Shown here: piece by piece, positions 37,408 through 45,093 of the stretch
Layout: each line of letters opens with the position of its first letter
Position numbering within the stretch: the stretch's first letter is position 1
Assembly: GCF_006539545.1 (NCBI RefSeq)
Contig: NZ_BJNF01000042.1
Location: 1 to 64,000 of the forward strand
Direction of reading: 5' to 3'
DNA from: Nitrobacter winogradskyi
Lineage (GTDB): Bacteria; Pseudomonadota; Alphaproteobacteria; Rhizobiales; Xanthobacteraceae
DNA: 64,000 nt
Program-made: the position numbers and the translations under genes
The notes under the pieces: model-generated
What the model saw: only the letters and a program-made list of their open reading frames with translations
What the model was told of the DNA's origin: nothing
Database searches by the model: none

Positions 37408-38765
37408 GTGCGATTGCCCTCAGACAGGTTGACGGAAGAGCCGGCGCCATGACCGTCGCCGGAGCGCACGGCGTGAGCGGTCGTCTGAACGGCATGGCTG
37501 GAATGGCTGGATCGGCGCATACGCTGCGCCCAGGCCGGCGGTGTTTGCGCGGCCGGGCCTGCGGAGGCCGCGCCGCCGCTCGAGGTGCCGCCGACGGTGC
37601 CCATGGTCGAGGAGCCGCCTGTCGCCGCGAACGAGCCCCTTGCGCCACCGGTGTAGCTCGATTTGACGCTTTCAGCGGCACGCGCGGCGGCGCGCTTGAG
37701 CGGCGAAACCGCAGTGGAGCCTGCCGCGCGCGCGACGCCGCCGAGACCTGACGCCACGCCGGCCGCGCCGGAGTGCCCCATGGAGCCGAGCGTATAGGCG
37801 GCGGAGGTTGCGCCCGCGGCTGTCGCGCCGCCCCGGACCGCAGCCGCGCCACCGGACAGGGCAGCCGCTCCACCTTTTGCGGCCAGCACCGCGCCGCCGC
37901 CGGCGGCGAAGGCGGCGCCTCCTGCCGCAAGGCCGGTGCCGATCGCCGCGCCCGCGCCGAGTTGCGGACCACCGGAGATGAGGCCATTGGCGATGCCGGG
38001 GCCGAAGATGCCGAGACCCAACAGCGACAGCGCGGCCAGCACGATGGCCATGGCGTCGTCGATGGTCGGCGTGGCTCCATTAGAGCCTTGCGTGAACTGC
38101 GCAAACAAGGTGCTGCCGATGCCAATGACGACAGCCAGCACCAGCACCTTGATGCCGCTGGAAATGACGTTGCCAAGCACGCGCTCGGCCATGAAGGCGG
38201 TCTTGCCGAACAGACCGAAGGGAATCAGCACGAAGCCGGCGAGCGTGCTCAATTTGAACTCAACGAGCGTGACAAACATCTGGATCGCGAGGATGAAGAA
38301 GGCGAGGATAACGAGCGCCCAGGCGAACAGCAGGCAAACGATCTGGATCAGGTTCTCGAACACCGCGAGCCAGCCCATCAGCGGCGAGATCGCGTCGAGC
38401 AGCGGTCGCGCCGCATCGAGGCCGGTCTGCGCCACCTTGCCGGGCCGCATCAGATCCTGCGCGGAGAAGCCCGTGCCCGAGGCTTTCAGGCCAAGCCCGG
38501 CAAAACTCTCGAACACGATCTTCGCAAGGCTGTTCCAGTTGGAGATCAAATAAGCGAAGACGCCGACAAAGAGGGTTTTCTTCACCAGGCGCGCAATGAT
38601 GTCGTCGTCCGCGCCCCAGCTCCAGAACAGCGCGGCGATCGTCACGTCGATGACGATCAGCGTCGTGGCGATGAAGGCGACCTCGCCGCTGAGAAGGCCG
38701 AAGCCTGAGTCGATGTAGCGGGTGAAGGTTCCGAGAAACGTGTCGATGACGCTACTGCCGCCCAT
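37404..38765 (-). CDS. trbL: Conjugal transfer protein TrbL (VirB6 family)
   Basis: This 453-residue polytopic inner-membrane channel component has about six to seven helices in residues 1-270 (FIATTLIVIDVTIAALFWSW, LFVGVFAYLISNWNSLAK, LLFAWALVILAFFILAIQMF). A long low-complexity Gly/Ala/Ser-rich tail follows (about 280-453). The tail is typical of TrbL and probably lies in the cytoplasm or periplasm as a flexible segment. Confidence 0.94.
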   Translation of the reverse strand: MGGSSVIDTFLGTFTRYIDSGFGLLSGEVAFIATTLIVIDVTIAALFWSWGADDDIIARLVKKTLFVGVFAYLISNWNSLAKIVFESFAGLGLKASGTGFSAQDLMRPGKVAQTGLDAARPLLDAISPLMGWLAVFENLIQIVCLLFAWALVILAFFILAIQMFVTLVEFKLSTLAGFVLIPFGLFGKTAFMAERVLGNVISSGIKVLVLAVVIGIGSTLFAQFTQGSNGATPTIDDAMAIVLAALSLLGLGIFGPGIANGLISGGPQLGAGAAIGTGLAAGGAAFAAGGGAVLAAKGGAAALSGGAAAVRGGATAAGATSAAYTLGSMGHSGAAGVASGLGGVARAAGSTAVSPLKRAAARAAESVKSSYTGGARGSFAATGGSSTMGTVGGTSSGGAASAGPAAQTPPAWAQRMRRSSHSSHAVQTTAHAVRSGDGHGAGSSVNLSEGNRT

Positions 38766-38768
38766 GCG

Positions 38769-39062
38769 TCACCGCCCTTCGCCGGAACTTGAAGCGGGCG
38801 CGGCCGGCGTGCGCGTGCGGCCGAGAAAGCGCGCGCGGGTCTCGGCCCAGACGCGCAGGCATTGCGCGTCACTGGCCGCCTTTTGCCCAAGCTCCTGACA
38901 TCGCAACTGCCCCTCGCGGAGCGGATCGTCCGTGGGCTGAATGGCACGCACGGACGGCGATGCCGGCGGGTCATCCTTGCGGGTCATCTCGATCGCGGTC
39001 GCCGTCAGGGCGATAGCGACGAACACGATTGCACTGAGGTGCACCAGCATCTTGCCGTCCAT
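38769..39062 (-). CDS. Putative entry-exclusion protein TrbK-alt
   Basis: This 97-residue protein has one N-terminal membrane segment (VHLSAIVFVAIALTATAIEM, about residues 7-26). A small periplasmic part has two cysteines (RCQEL, AQCLRVWAE) that could pair. It lies between trbJ and trbL, where the Trb entry-exclusion gene normally sits, and matches the TrbK-alt type in length and layout. Such proteins discourage redundant transfer between cells carrying the same element. Confidence 0.8.
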   Translation of the reverse strand: MDGKMLVHLSAIVFVAIALTATAIEMTRKDDPPASPSVRAIQPTDDPLREGQLRCQELGQKAASDAQCLRVWAETRARFLGRTRTPAAPASSSGEGR

Positions 39063-39073
39063 GGCCGCGCCCC

Positions 39074-39829
39074 TCAATTGTTGAACATCTGCGCGTTGCC
39101 CGGCGTGTAGCTGCCGCCCGGCGTCAGGAAGCGGCGGCGTTGCTCGCGGCCCTGTTCGGCCGCCGCCGCGCGCTCGGCCCCGGTCAGCGCGCTGGCGCGG
39201 CCGTTGGCCGAGATCACCGCGATCAGGTCGGAGAGCTGCTGCGACTGGAGAGCGAGGATCTGATTGCCGGCCTGGGTGGCTTGGAGTGCTCCGGCAGCAT
39301 TCTGGCTCTGGCCGACCAGCGTCGACATCTGCGTGCGGTTGGAATCGATGTTGCCGACGACGCCGGCCTGCACGCGCATCGCGTCCTGCAATCCGCCGAC
39401 CGTGTTCTGCCAGCGCAAGCGCGCATCGGCGACAAGCTGCTGGTCGGACGCCGACAGTGAGACGTTGCCATATTGCTGCTGGAACGCCTGGTCGATCTGT
39501 TGGACGTTGAAGGCGATGTTCTGCGCCTGGCCCAAGAGCTGCTGCGTGCGCTGGACGTTCTGCTGAATCTGCTGGAGCGCGGAATACGGCAGGCTTGCGA
39601 GGTTGCGGGCCTGATTGACGAGCATCTGCGCCTCGTTTTGGAGAGAGGCGATCTGGTGGGTGATCTGCTCCAGCGACCGCGCGGCGGTCAGCATGTTCTG
39701 CGCATAGTTCGAGGGATCGAACACGACCAGCGCGTGGGCCGGCGTCGCCAGCATCGGCGCCAGCGCGACGGGGGTGGTCAGCAGCGCGACGGCGAGCCGC
39801 GCGGCGCGTGATGAACGGCGCAAGGTCAT
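39074..39829 (-). CDS. trbJ: Conjugal transfer protein TrbJ (VirB5-like)
   Basis: This 251-residue secreted, mostly alpha-helical protein has a signal peptide ending near ATPAHA, then VVFDPSNYAQNMLTAARSLE, the TrbJ signature. Long glutamine-rich coiled-coil segments follow. Its VirB5-like role is at the pilus tip. The ATG at 39829 overlaps the trbE stop (ATGA). A longer in-frame start lies within trbE and is rejected. Confidence 0.94.
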   Translation of the reverse strand: MTLRRSSRAARLAVALLTTPVALAPMLATPAHALVVFDPSNYAQNMLTAARSLEQITHQIASLQNEAQMLVNQARNLASLPYSALQQIQQNVQRTQQLLGQAQNIAFNVQQIDQAFQQQYGNVSLSASDQQLVADARLRWQNTVGGLQDAMRVQAGVVGNIDSNRTQMSTLVGQSQNAAGALQATQAGNQILALQSQQLSDLIAVISANGRASALTGAERAAAAEQGREQRRRFLTPGGSYTPGNAQMFNN

Positions 39830-42261
39830 GAGGATGTCCCCTTGTTGGTGAGGTTGGGAATGAGATCGACCGCCCAGCCGACATCGCGGGCGTTGAGCCA
39901 GGCGGCGAGAAAGTTTTCGCGGCCGTGCTCGGCGACGATCCGCGCGATCAGCGCCTGGTCGGATTTGGCGGATGCGGCGCACAGCGCGAGGCCGACTTCG
40001 GACAGGCCGAGTTCAAACAGGCGGTTGCCGCGGCGGGACTGGCAGTAATAATCCCGCTTGGGCGTCGCGCGTGCGAGGATTTCGATCTGCCTGTCGTTCA
40101 GGCCGAAGCGGCGATAGATTGCCGTGATCTGTGGCTCGACGGCACGCTCGTTCGGCAACAGGAGCCGCGTCTGGCAGCTTTCGATGATGGCCGCGGCGAT
40201 AGTCGAATTGTCGATGTCGGACAGCGACTGCGTGGCGAAGATGACGGATGCGTTCTTCTTGCGCAGAGTCTTCAGCCATTCGCGCAATTGCCCGGCAAAA
40301 CCTTCGTCATCCAGCGCAAGCCAGCCTTCGTCGATGATGAGCAGCGTCGGCCGCCCGTCGAGCCGGTCTCCGATGCGATGAAACAGATAAGCGAGGACGG
40401 CCGGCGCCGCGCCCGTGCAGACAAGTCCCTCGATCTCGAACGCCTGCACGTCGGCCGAGCCGAGGTATTCGGCCTCGGCGTCGAGCAGCCGGCCGTAAGC
40501 GCCGCCGACGCAATACGGCCGCAACGCCTGCTTCAGGTCGTTGGATTGCAGCAGCACGCTGAGGCCCGTAATGGTGCGTTCCTCGACCGGCGCGGTGCTG
40601 AGCGATGTCAGCGCCGTCCAGAGATGCTCCTTGGCTTCCGGTGTGATCGGGACGCCTTCGCGCATCAGGATCGCAACGATCCAGTCGGCGGCCCAGGCGC
40701 GCTCATAGGTGTCATGGATGCGCGCGAGGGGCTGAAGCGAAACCGAGGCGTCCGAGCCTTCCGTCAAACCGCCGCCGAGATCATGCCAGTCGCCGCCCAT
40801 GGCGAGCGCGGCGGCGCGGATCGAGCCGCCGAAGTCGAAGGCGAACACCTGGGCGCCGGCGTAGCGCCGGAACTGCAACGCCATCAGCGCCAGCAGCACG
40901 GACTTGCCGCTGCCGGTCGGGCCGACGACGAGGGTGTGGCCGACATCGCCGACGTGAAGGGAAAACCTGAACGGGGTTGAGCCTTCGGTCCTGCCATAGA
41001 GCAATGCGGGTGCGCCGAAGTGCTCGTCCCGTTCAGGCCCCGCCCACACCGCGCTTAAGGGAATCAGGTGGGCGAGATTCAGGGTGCTGATCGGCGGCTG
41101 GCGGACGTTTGCGTAGGCGTGACCTGGCAGCGAGCCGAGCCAGGCGTCCACCGCGTTGACGGTCTCCAGCATCGCCGTGAAGTCGCGGCCCTGGATGACC
41201 TTCTCGACCAGCCGTAGTTTCTCGTCGGCGATGCGCGGATCGGCGTCCCAGACCGTGATGGTGGCGGTGACGTAGGCCATGCCGGCGACATCGGCGCCAA
41301 GCTCTTGAAGCGCCAGATCGGCGTCGGCGGCCTTGTTGGCGGCGTCGGTGTCCACGAGCACGGATTGCTCGTTCGTCATCACCTCTTTCAGGATCGCGGC
41401 GATGGACTTGCGCTTGGCGAACCACTGCCGCCTGATCCTGGTCAGCAGTCGCGTCGCCTCCGTCTTGTCGAGCAGAATCGCGCGCGTCGACCAGCGATAC
41501 GGGAACGCCAGCCGGTTCAGCTCATCTAGGATGCCGGGCGTGGTCGCTGTCGGAAAACCTGTGATGGTGAGGATGCGCAGGTGCTGATCGCCAAGGCGCG
41601 GCTCCAGCCCGCCGGTCAGCGGCTGGTCCGCCAGCAGCGCGTCGAGATAGATCGGTGTCTCGGGGATGCGGACGCGATGGCGCCTGGTCGAGATGCAAGA
41701 ATGCAGGTAAGTCAGCGTCTCGCTGTCATCAAGCCACGCGCATTCCGGCATGAAGCCGTGAAGCAGCGCCAGCACGCGGTCGGTGCGGTCCACAAAGGTG
41801 CGCAGAATCTCATGAGGATCGACGCCGGATTGCTCGCGGCCTTCATAAAGCCAGGTCTCCGCGCGGGCGGTGTCCTCGGCCGGCGGCAGCCAGGCGAAGG
41901 TCAGGGCGTAGTCGGACTCGAAGTGCGCACCGGCTTCCTCGAACCCGGCCTTGCGCTCGGCGTCGAGCAGCGCGGATGCCGGATCGGGAAAGATGCTGTT
42001 GGGGTAGCTGTTCGAGGGGTGGCGCTCCGCCTCGACGAAGATGGCCCAGCCAGAGCCGAGACGGCGGAAGGCGTTGTTGAGTCGTCGTGCGACACCGACC
42101 AGTTCGGCCGCGACAGCGGAATCGAGATCGGGACCGCGAAACCTGGCGCTGCGCTGGAAGCTGCCATCTTTATTGAGCACCACGCCGGGGCCGACCAGCG
42201 CGACCCAGGGCAGATAATCGGCAAGGCGCGAGGCGGTGCGGCGATATTCGGCGAAATTCAT
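39826..42261 (-). CDS. trbE: Conjugal transfer ATPase TrbE (VirB4 family)
   Basis: This 811-residue energiser of the secretion channel has an N-terminal CagE/TrbE domain (to about residue 400), then the ATPase core with Walker A GPTGSGKSVLLALMAL and Walker B LLIIDEGWLALDD. A QSLSDI motif and an ENFLAAWL tail follow. The ATG at 42261 follows an in-frame GTG, and GGAG lies 10 nt upstream of the ATG. Confidence 0.96.
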   Translation of the reverse strand: MNFAEYRRTASRLADYLPWVALVGPGVVLNKDGSFQRSARFRGPDLDSAVAAELVGVARRLNNAFRRLGSGWAIFVEAERHPSNSYPNSIFPDPASALLDAERKAGFEEAGAHFESDYALTFAWLPPAEDTARAETWLYEGREQSGVDPHEILRTFVDRTDRVLALLHGFMPECAWLDDSETLTYLHSCISTRRHRVRIPETPIYLDALLADQPLTGGLEPRLGDQHLRILTITGFPTATTPGILDELNRLAFPYRWSTRAILLDKTEATRLLTRIRRQWFAKRKSIAAILKEVMTNEQSVLVDTDAANKAADADLALQELGADVAGMAYVTATITVWDADPRIADEKLRLVEKVIQGRDFTAMLETVNAVDAWLGSLPGHAYANVRQPPISTLNLAHLIPLSAVWAGPERDEHFGAPALLYGRTEGSTPFRFSLHVGDVGHTLVVGPTGSGKSVLLALMALQFRRYAGAQVFAFDFGGSIRAAALAMGGDWHDLGGGLTEGSDASVSLQPLARIHDTYERAWAADWIVAILMREGVPITPEAKEHLWTALTSLSTAPVEERTITGLSVLLQSNDLKQALRPYCVGGAYGRLLDAEAEYLGSADVQAFEIEGLVCTGAAPAVLAYLFHRIGDRLDGRPTLLIIDEGWLALDDEGFAGQLREWLKTLRKKNASVIFATQSLSDIDNSTIAAAIIESCQTRLLLPNERAVEPQITAIYRRFGLNDRQIEILARATPKRDYYCQSRRGNRLFELGLSEVGLALCAASAKSDQALIARIVAEHGRENFLAAWLNARDVGWAVDLIPNLTNKGTSS

Positions 42262-42276
42262 CACAGCGCGTCTCCT

Positions 42277-42558
42277 TCACACCGCGAGAAAAGCCGGGAT
42301 GCGCAGATGCCTGCGCCCGACTTCCACGAACAGCGGATCGCGCTTTGCCGCCCACACCGCCACGAAATGGCCAATGGCCCAGATGGCGAGGCCGACCAGC
42401 CAGAGGCGCAGGCCGAGGCCGATCGCGCCGGCCAGCGTCCCGTTCAGAATCGCGATCGAACGTGGCGCGCCGCCGAGCATGATGTGCTCGGTCAGCGCGC
42501 GATGGACGGGGATCGAAAATCCCGACACGGCGTCAAGCTGTTCAAAGGAGGTCGCCAT
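42277..42558 (-). CDS. trbD: Conjugal transfer protein TrbD (VirB3 family)
   Basis: This 93-residue inner-membrane protein opens with FSIPVHRALTEHIMLGGAPR, typical of TrbD, followed by one or two membrane helices (SIAILNGTLAGAIGLGLRLW, LVGLAIWAIGHFVAVWAAKR). It cooperates with TrbE (VirB4). Its start overlaps the trbC stop by 1 nt. Confidence 0.92.
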   Translation of the reverse strand: MATSFEQLDAVSGFSIPVHRALTEHIMLGGAPRSIAILNGTLAGAIGLGLRLWLVGLAIWAIGHFVAVWAAKRDPLFVEVGRRHLRIPAFLAV

Positions 42559-42890
42559 CAGACGAGCGCCCCGCCGCCGAACGAGAAGAACGACAGGAAG
42601 AAGCTCGACGCCGCGAATGCGATCGACAGGCCGAACACGATCTGGATCAGCCTGCGAAAACCTCCGCTGCTGTCGCCGAAAGCCAGCGTCAGGCCGGTGA
42701 CGATAATGATGATGACGGCGATGATCTTGGAGACCGGCCCCTCAATCGACTGGAGAATCTTTTCCAGCGGCTGTTCCCAGGGCATGGATGAACCGGACGC
42801 ATGTGCGGCTGGTGTCAACATGATGCTGATGGTGAGCGTCGTTGCGGCGGTCGCGAGGGCGCGAGTGCCGCGCGAGAGCGTGCGGATCAT
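42558..42890 (-). CDS. trbC: Conjugal transfer pilin TrbC (VirB2 family)
   Basis: This 110-residue major pilin precursor has a long signal sequence (cleavage near AAHASGSS, about residue 31), then WEQPLEKILQSIEGPVSK, the TrbC motif. Two hydrophobic helices separated by a short polar loop (GDSSGGFRR) follow. The ATG at 42890 overlaps the trbB stop by 4 nt. Confidence 0.92.
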   Translation of the reverse strand: MIRTLSRGTRALATAATTLTISIMLTPAAHASGSSMPWEQPLEKILQSIEGPVSKIIAVIIIIVTGLTLAFGDSSGGFRRLIQIVFGLSIAFAASSFFLSFFSFGGGALV

Positions 42891-43867
42891 GCGATATCTC
42901 CTGTGGTTGGTTTGGCGGGGGTGATGCGGTAGTCGCCGTCCGGCCCCAGCCCGTCGACGCGGGCGAGTTCGGCGAGCCGGCGCGCGGAGCCGTGGCCAGA
43001 CAGCACGGCGACAAGGTCGATCGTCTCCGCGATCAGCGCGCGCGGGACGGTGACGACGGCTTCCTGGATGAGTTGTTCGAGACGGCGCAGCGCACCTATG
43101 GCGCTGCCGGCGTGAATGGTGCCGATACCTCCGGGGTGGCCCGTGCCCCAGGCTTTCAGAAGGTCGAGGGCTTCGGCGCCGCGCACCTCGCCGATCGGAA
43201 TGCGGTCGGGGCGCAGGCGCAAGCTGGAGCGCACCAGGTCGGACAGCGTCGCCACGCCGTCCTTGGTGCGCATCGAGACGAGGTTTGCCGCGCGGCATTG
43301 CAGTTCGCGGGTGTCCTCGATGATGACGACGCGATCCGCAGTCTTCGCCACTTCGGCGAGCAGTGCATTGGTGAGCGTCGTTTTTCCCGTGCTGGTGCCG
43401 CCCACCACAAGGATGTTGGCGCGGGACGCGACGGCCGCGCGCAGCGTATCGGCCTGGCTGGCGGTCATGATTCCGCTCGCCACATAGTCGTCGAGCGTGA
43501 ACACCGCGACGGCGGGCTTGCGGATGGCAAAAGCCGGCGATGCGACGATGGGCGGCAGCAAGCCTTCAAACCGCTCGCCGGTCTCGGGCAACTCGGCCGA
43601 GACGCGGGGCGAGCGCGCATGCACCTCCGCGCCGACATGATGCGCGACGAGCCGCACGATGCGTTCGCCATCGGCGGGCGACATCCTCTCGCCCGTGTCG
43701 GACAGACCTTCGGACAGCCGATCGATCCACAACCGGCCGTCCGGGTTCAACATCACTTCGATGACGCCGGGGTCTTCGAGATAGCGCGCGATGGCGGGGC
43801 CGAGCGCCGTGCGCAACATGCGCGCGCCACGCGCGATCGCTTCCGGCTTGTTGTATGTGGCAGTCAT
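42887..43867 (-). CDS. trbB: Conjugal transfer ATPase TrbB (VirB11 family)
   Basis: This 326-residue hexameric traffic ATPase has Walker [16 protein letters not shown], an Asp box ([12 protein letters not shown]), a Walker B-like [14 protein letters not shown] and a His box [14 protein letters not shown]. It switches the machine between pilus building and DNA export. It is the first gene of the trb operon. Upstream lies a hairpin-rich leader, not the usual copG gene, because the cargo region starts here. Confidence 0.96.
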   Translation of the reverse strand: MTATYNKPEAIARGARMLRTALGPAIARYLEDPGVIEVMLNPDGRLWIDRLSEGLSDTGERMSPADGERIVRLVAHHVGAEVHARSPRVSAELPETGERFEGLLPPIVASPAFAIRKPAVAVFTLDDYVASGIMTASQADTLRAAVASRANILVVGGTSTGKTTLTNALLAEVAKTADRVVIIEDTRELQCRAANLVSMRTKDGVATLSDLVRSSLRLRPDRIPIGEVRGAEALDLLKAWGTGHPGGIGTIHAGSAIGALRRLEQLIQEAVVTVPRALIAETIDLVAVLSGHGSARRLAELARVDGLGPDGDYRITPAKPTTGDIA

Positions 43868-44587
43868 CCCGGCCCCGCTTCATCACGGGGCGCTCACAGA
43901 AGTCCCCGGATGGGGATGACTAAAAGAGCCTCAAATCAGGCTCGTTCAACAAGTTTTGGTCGTAGTAGTGGCGTGGCGTGCAAATACAAGAGAACGGCGG
44001 TATTGCCTTAGCCTTGATCCGTAGAAAATCATCATCGGCGTGTTATTACACGCCCTGATTCGATATCGACGGAGAAACAAAGCGCTCGGCCACCGGGATC
44101 TCTGGACGCGATCATCTCTGATTTTGGGAGTCCGGTTTCAACCCTAATTGTTGCCATCGGTAGCGCTTGCGTTAGCGCCTGAAACTTGTCGTTCAGTTCG
44201 TCAGACGGCAGAGTCGGGGCCGTATCCGGACGGTCGGCTTCTGAGCAGCACAAGGCTGGAAGCAGCCGTCCTCGATTGCGGTATGGGATAAAATTTGTCT
44301 AGTCAGCTCAGACCCCATTGTCGCCGTTCGGGGCGCTTCCGTTGCCGCGCGAAACCTTCCGTTAGCTCGGGGCGCGACGGATGGCGGAGTTTGTGGCCAG
44401 GAGGAGACCAGCGGCCTTCGGACGGCTAAAAGCGACGAGTTGGCCTTTGTTTATCATTCGACGGCGCCGCTAAGACCCATACCCCGTCATCCTGGTGACG
44501 TCTGGTGGGTCCTAGAAGCGGAGACCGGTGCCGGCTTGGCGCGAAATTCGCCGAGCGGGTTGTCGATACGACGTGCCTGCCAGCGGA
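43868..44587. other. Non-coding junction between trbB and the defence cargo
   Basis: There is no gene with recognisable domains. The 60 nt next to trbB can form two stems on the minus strand: CCCCG/CGGGG at 43873-43890, which includes the ribosome-binding region, and TCCCC/GGGGA at about 43902-43915. A terminator follows at 43922-43943. A short minus-strand frame at 44032-44253 has no ribosome-binding site or known domain. Confidence 0.5.
43922..43943 (-). terminator. Rho-independent-type terminator upstream of trbB
   Basis: On the minus strand GAGCCT-GATTTG-AGGCTC forms a 6-bp stem with a 6-nt loop, followed directly by TTTTA. Its position 55 nt before the trbB start would stop transcripts coming from the cargo and insulate the trb operon. 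It could alternatively act as an attenuator. Confidence 0.5.
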
Positions 44588-44911
44588 TCAGTCGTATGGT
44601 CTCGGTTTGAGACAATGGCCGATCGAGAAGTCGATCTTCGTACCATCGCGTCTGATCACCCAAAAGCATCTCTTCGAAAAATTTGGAACGTCTTCCGGCG
44701 GGGTGTTGACCTCGAAACCCGCAATGCCGGTTCTGGCCTTTTCCTCGACCTGATCGTGGCGTTCGAGTAGCGCGGACAGATCGGTCGCGTCTTCGGCGCT
44801 GACGCGGTCACCGATGTTGTACCGGTTCAGCATAGCCGTGAAGAACGCCGTCGCGTCCCCAGCCTTGTCAAACGATCGCGTGGTGAGCGTAATCCGCCTT
44901 GCCTTTCCCAT
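44588..44911 (-). CDS. DUF3223 (DCL family) protein
   Basis: This 107-residue protein matches the DUF3223/DCL pattern: AFFTAMLNRYNIGDRVS, then DLSALLERHDQVEEKA, then GIAGFEVNTPP and CFWVIRRDGTKIDFSIGHCL. The same domain occurs in plant DCL proteins and at the tail of plant RNA polymerase IV/V subunits. In bacteria it is uncharacterised but often near defence genes. GGGGAG lies 6 nt before the ATG. It is 182 bp downstream of the Hachiman helicase on the same strand and could be an accessory. Confidence 0.75.
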   Translation of the reverse strand: MGKARRITLTTRSFDKAGDATAFFTAMLNRYNIGDRVSAEDATDLSALLERHDQVEEKARTGIAGFEVNTPPEDVPNFSKRCFWVIRRDGTKIDFSIGHCLKPRPYD

Positions 44912-45093
44912 ACCGATCTCCCCATGAGGAAACTAACATGCTGGTTGGCCGCGTCTACCGTGGCGGCGCGGGGTCGTGAAGCAATCTGAAGGCTGGTATC
45001 CAGATGACATACCCAATAGCTGTGCCATGCCTACAAAAGCTGAATTCTACGGCCCAGGGAGGCGGTAGTGTCCGACGGCGGGGACGCCTGTGG

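Noticed and set aside
44032-44253. Minus-strand 73-codon frame near trbB
   Set aside because: There is no homology I recognise and no ribosome-binding site. It could be real but the support is too weak.
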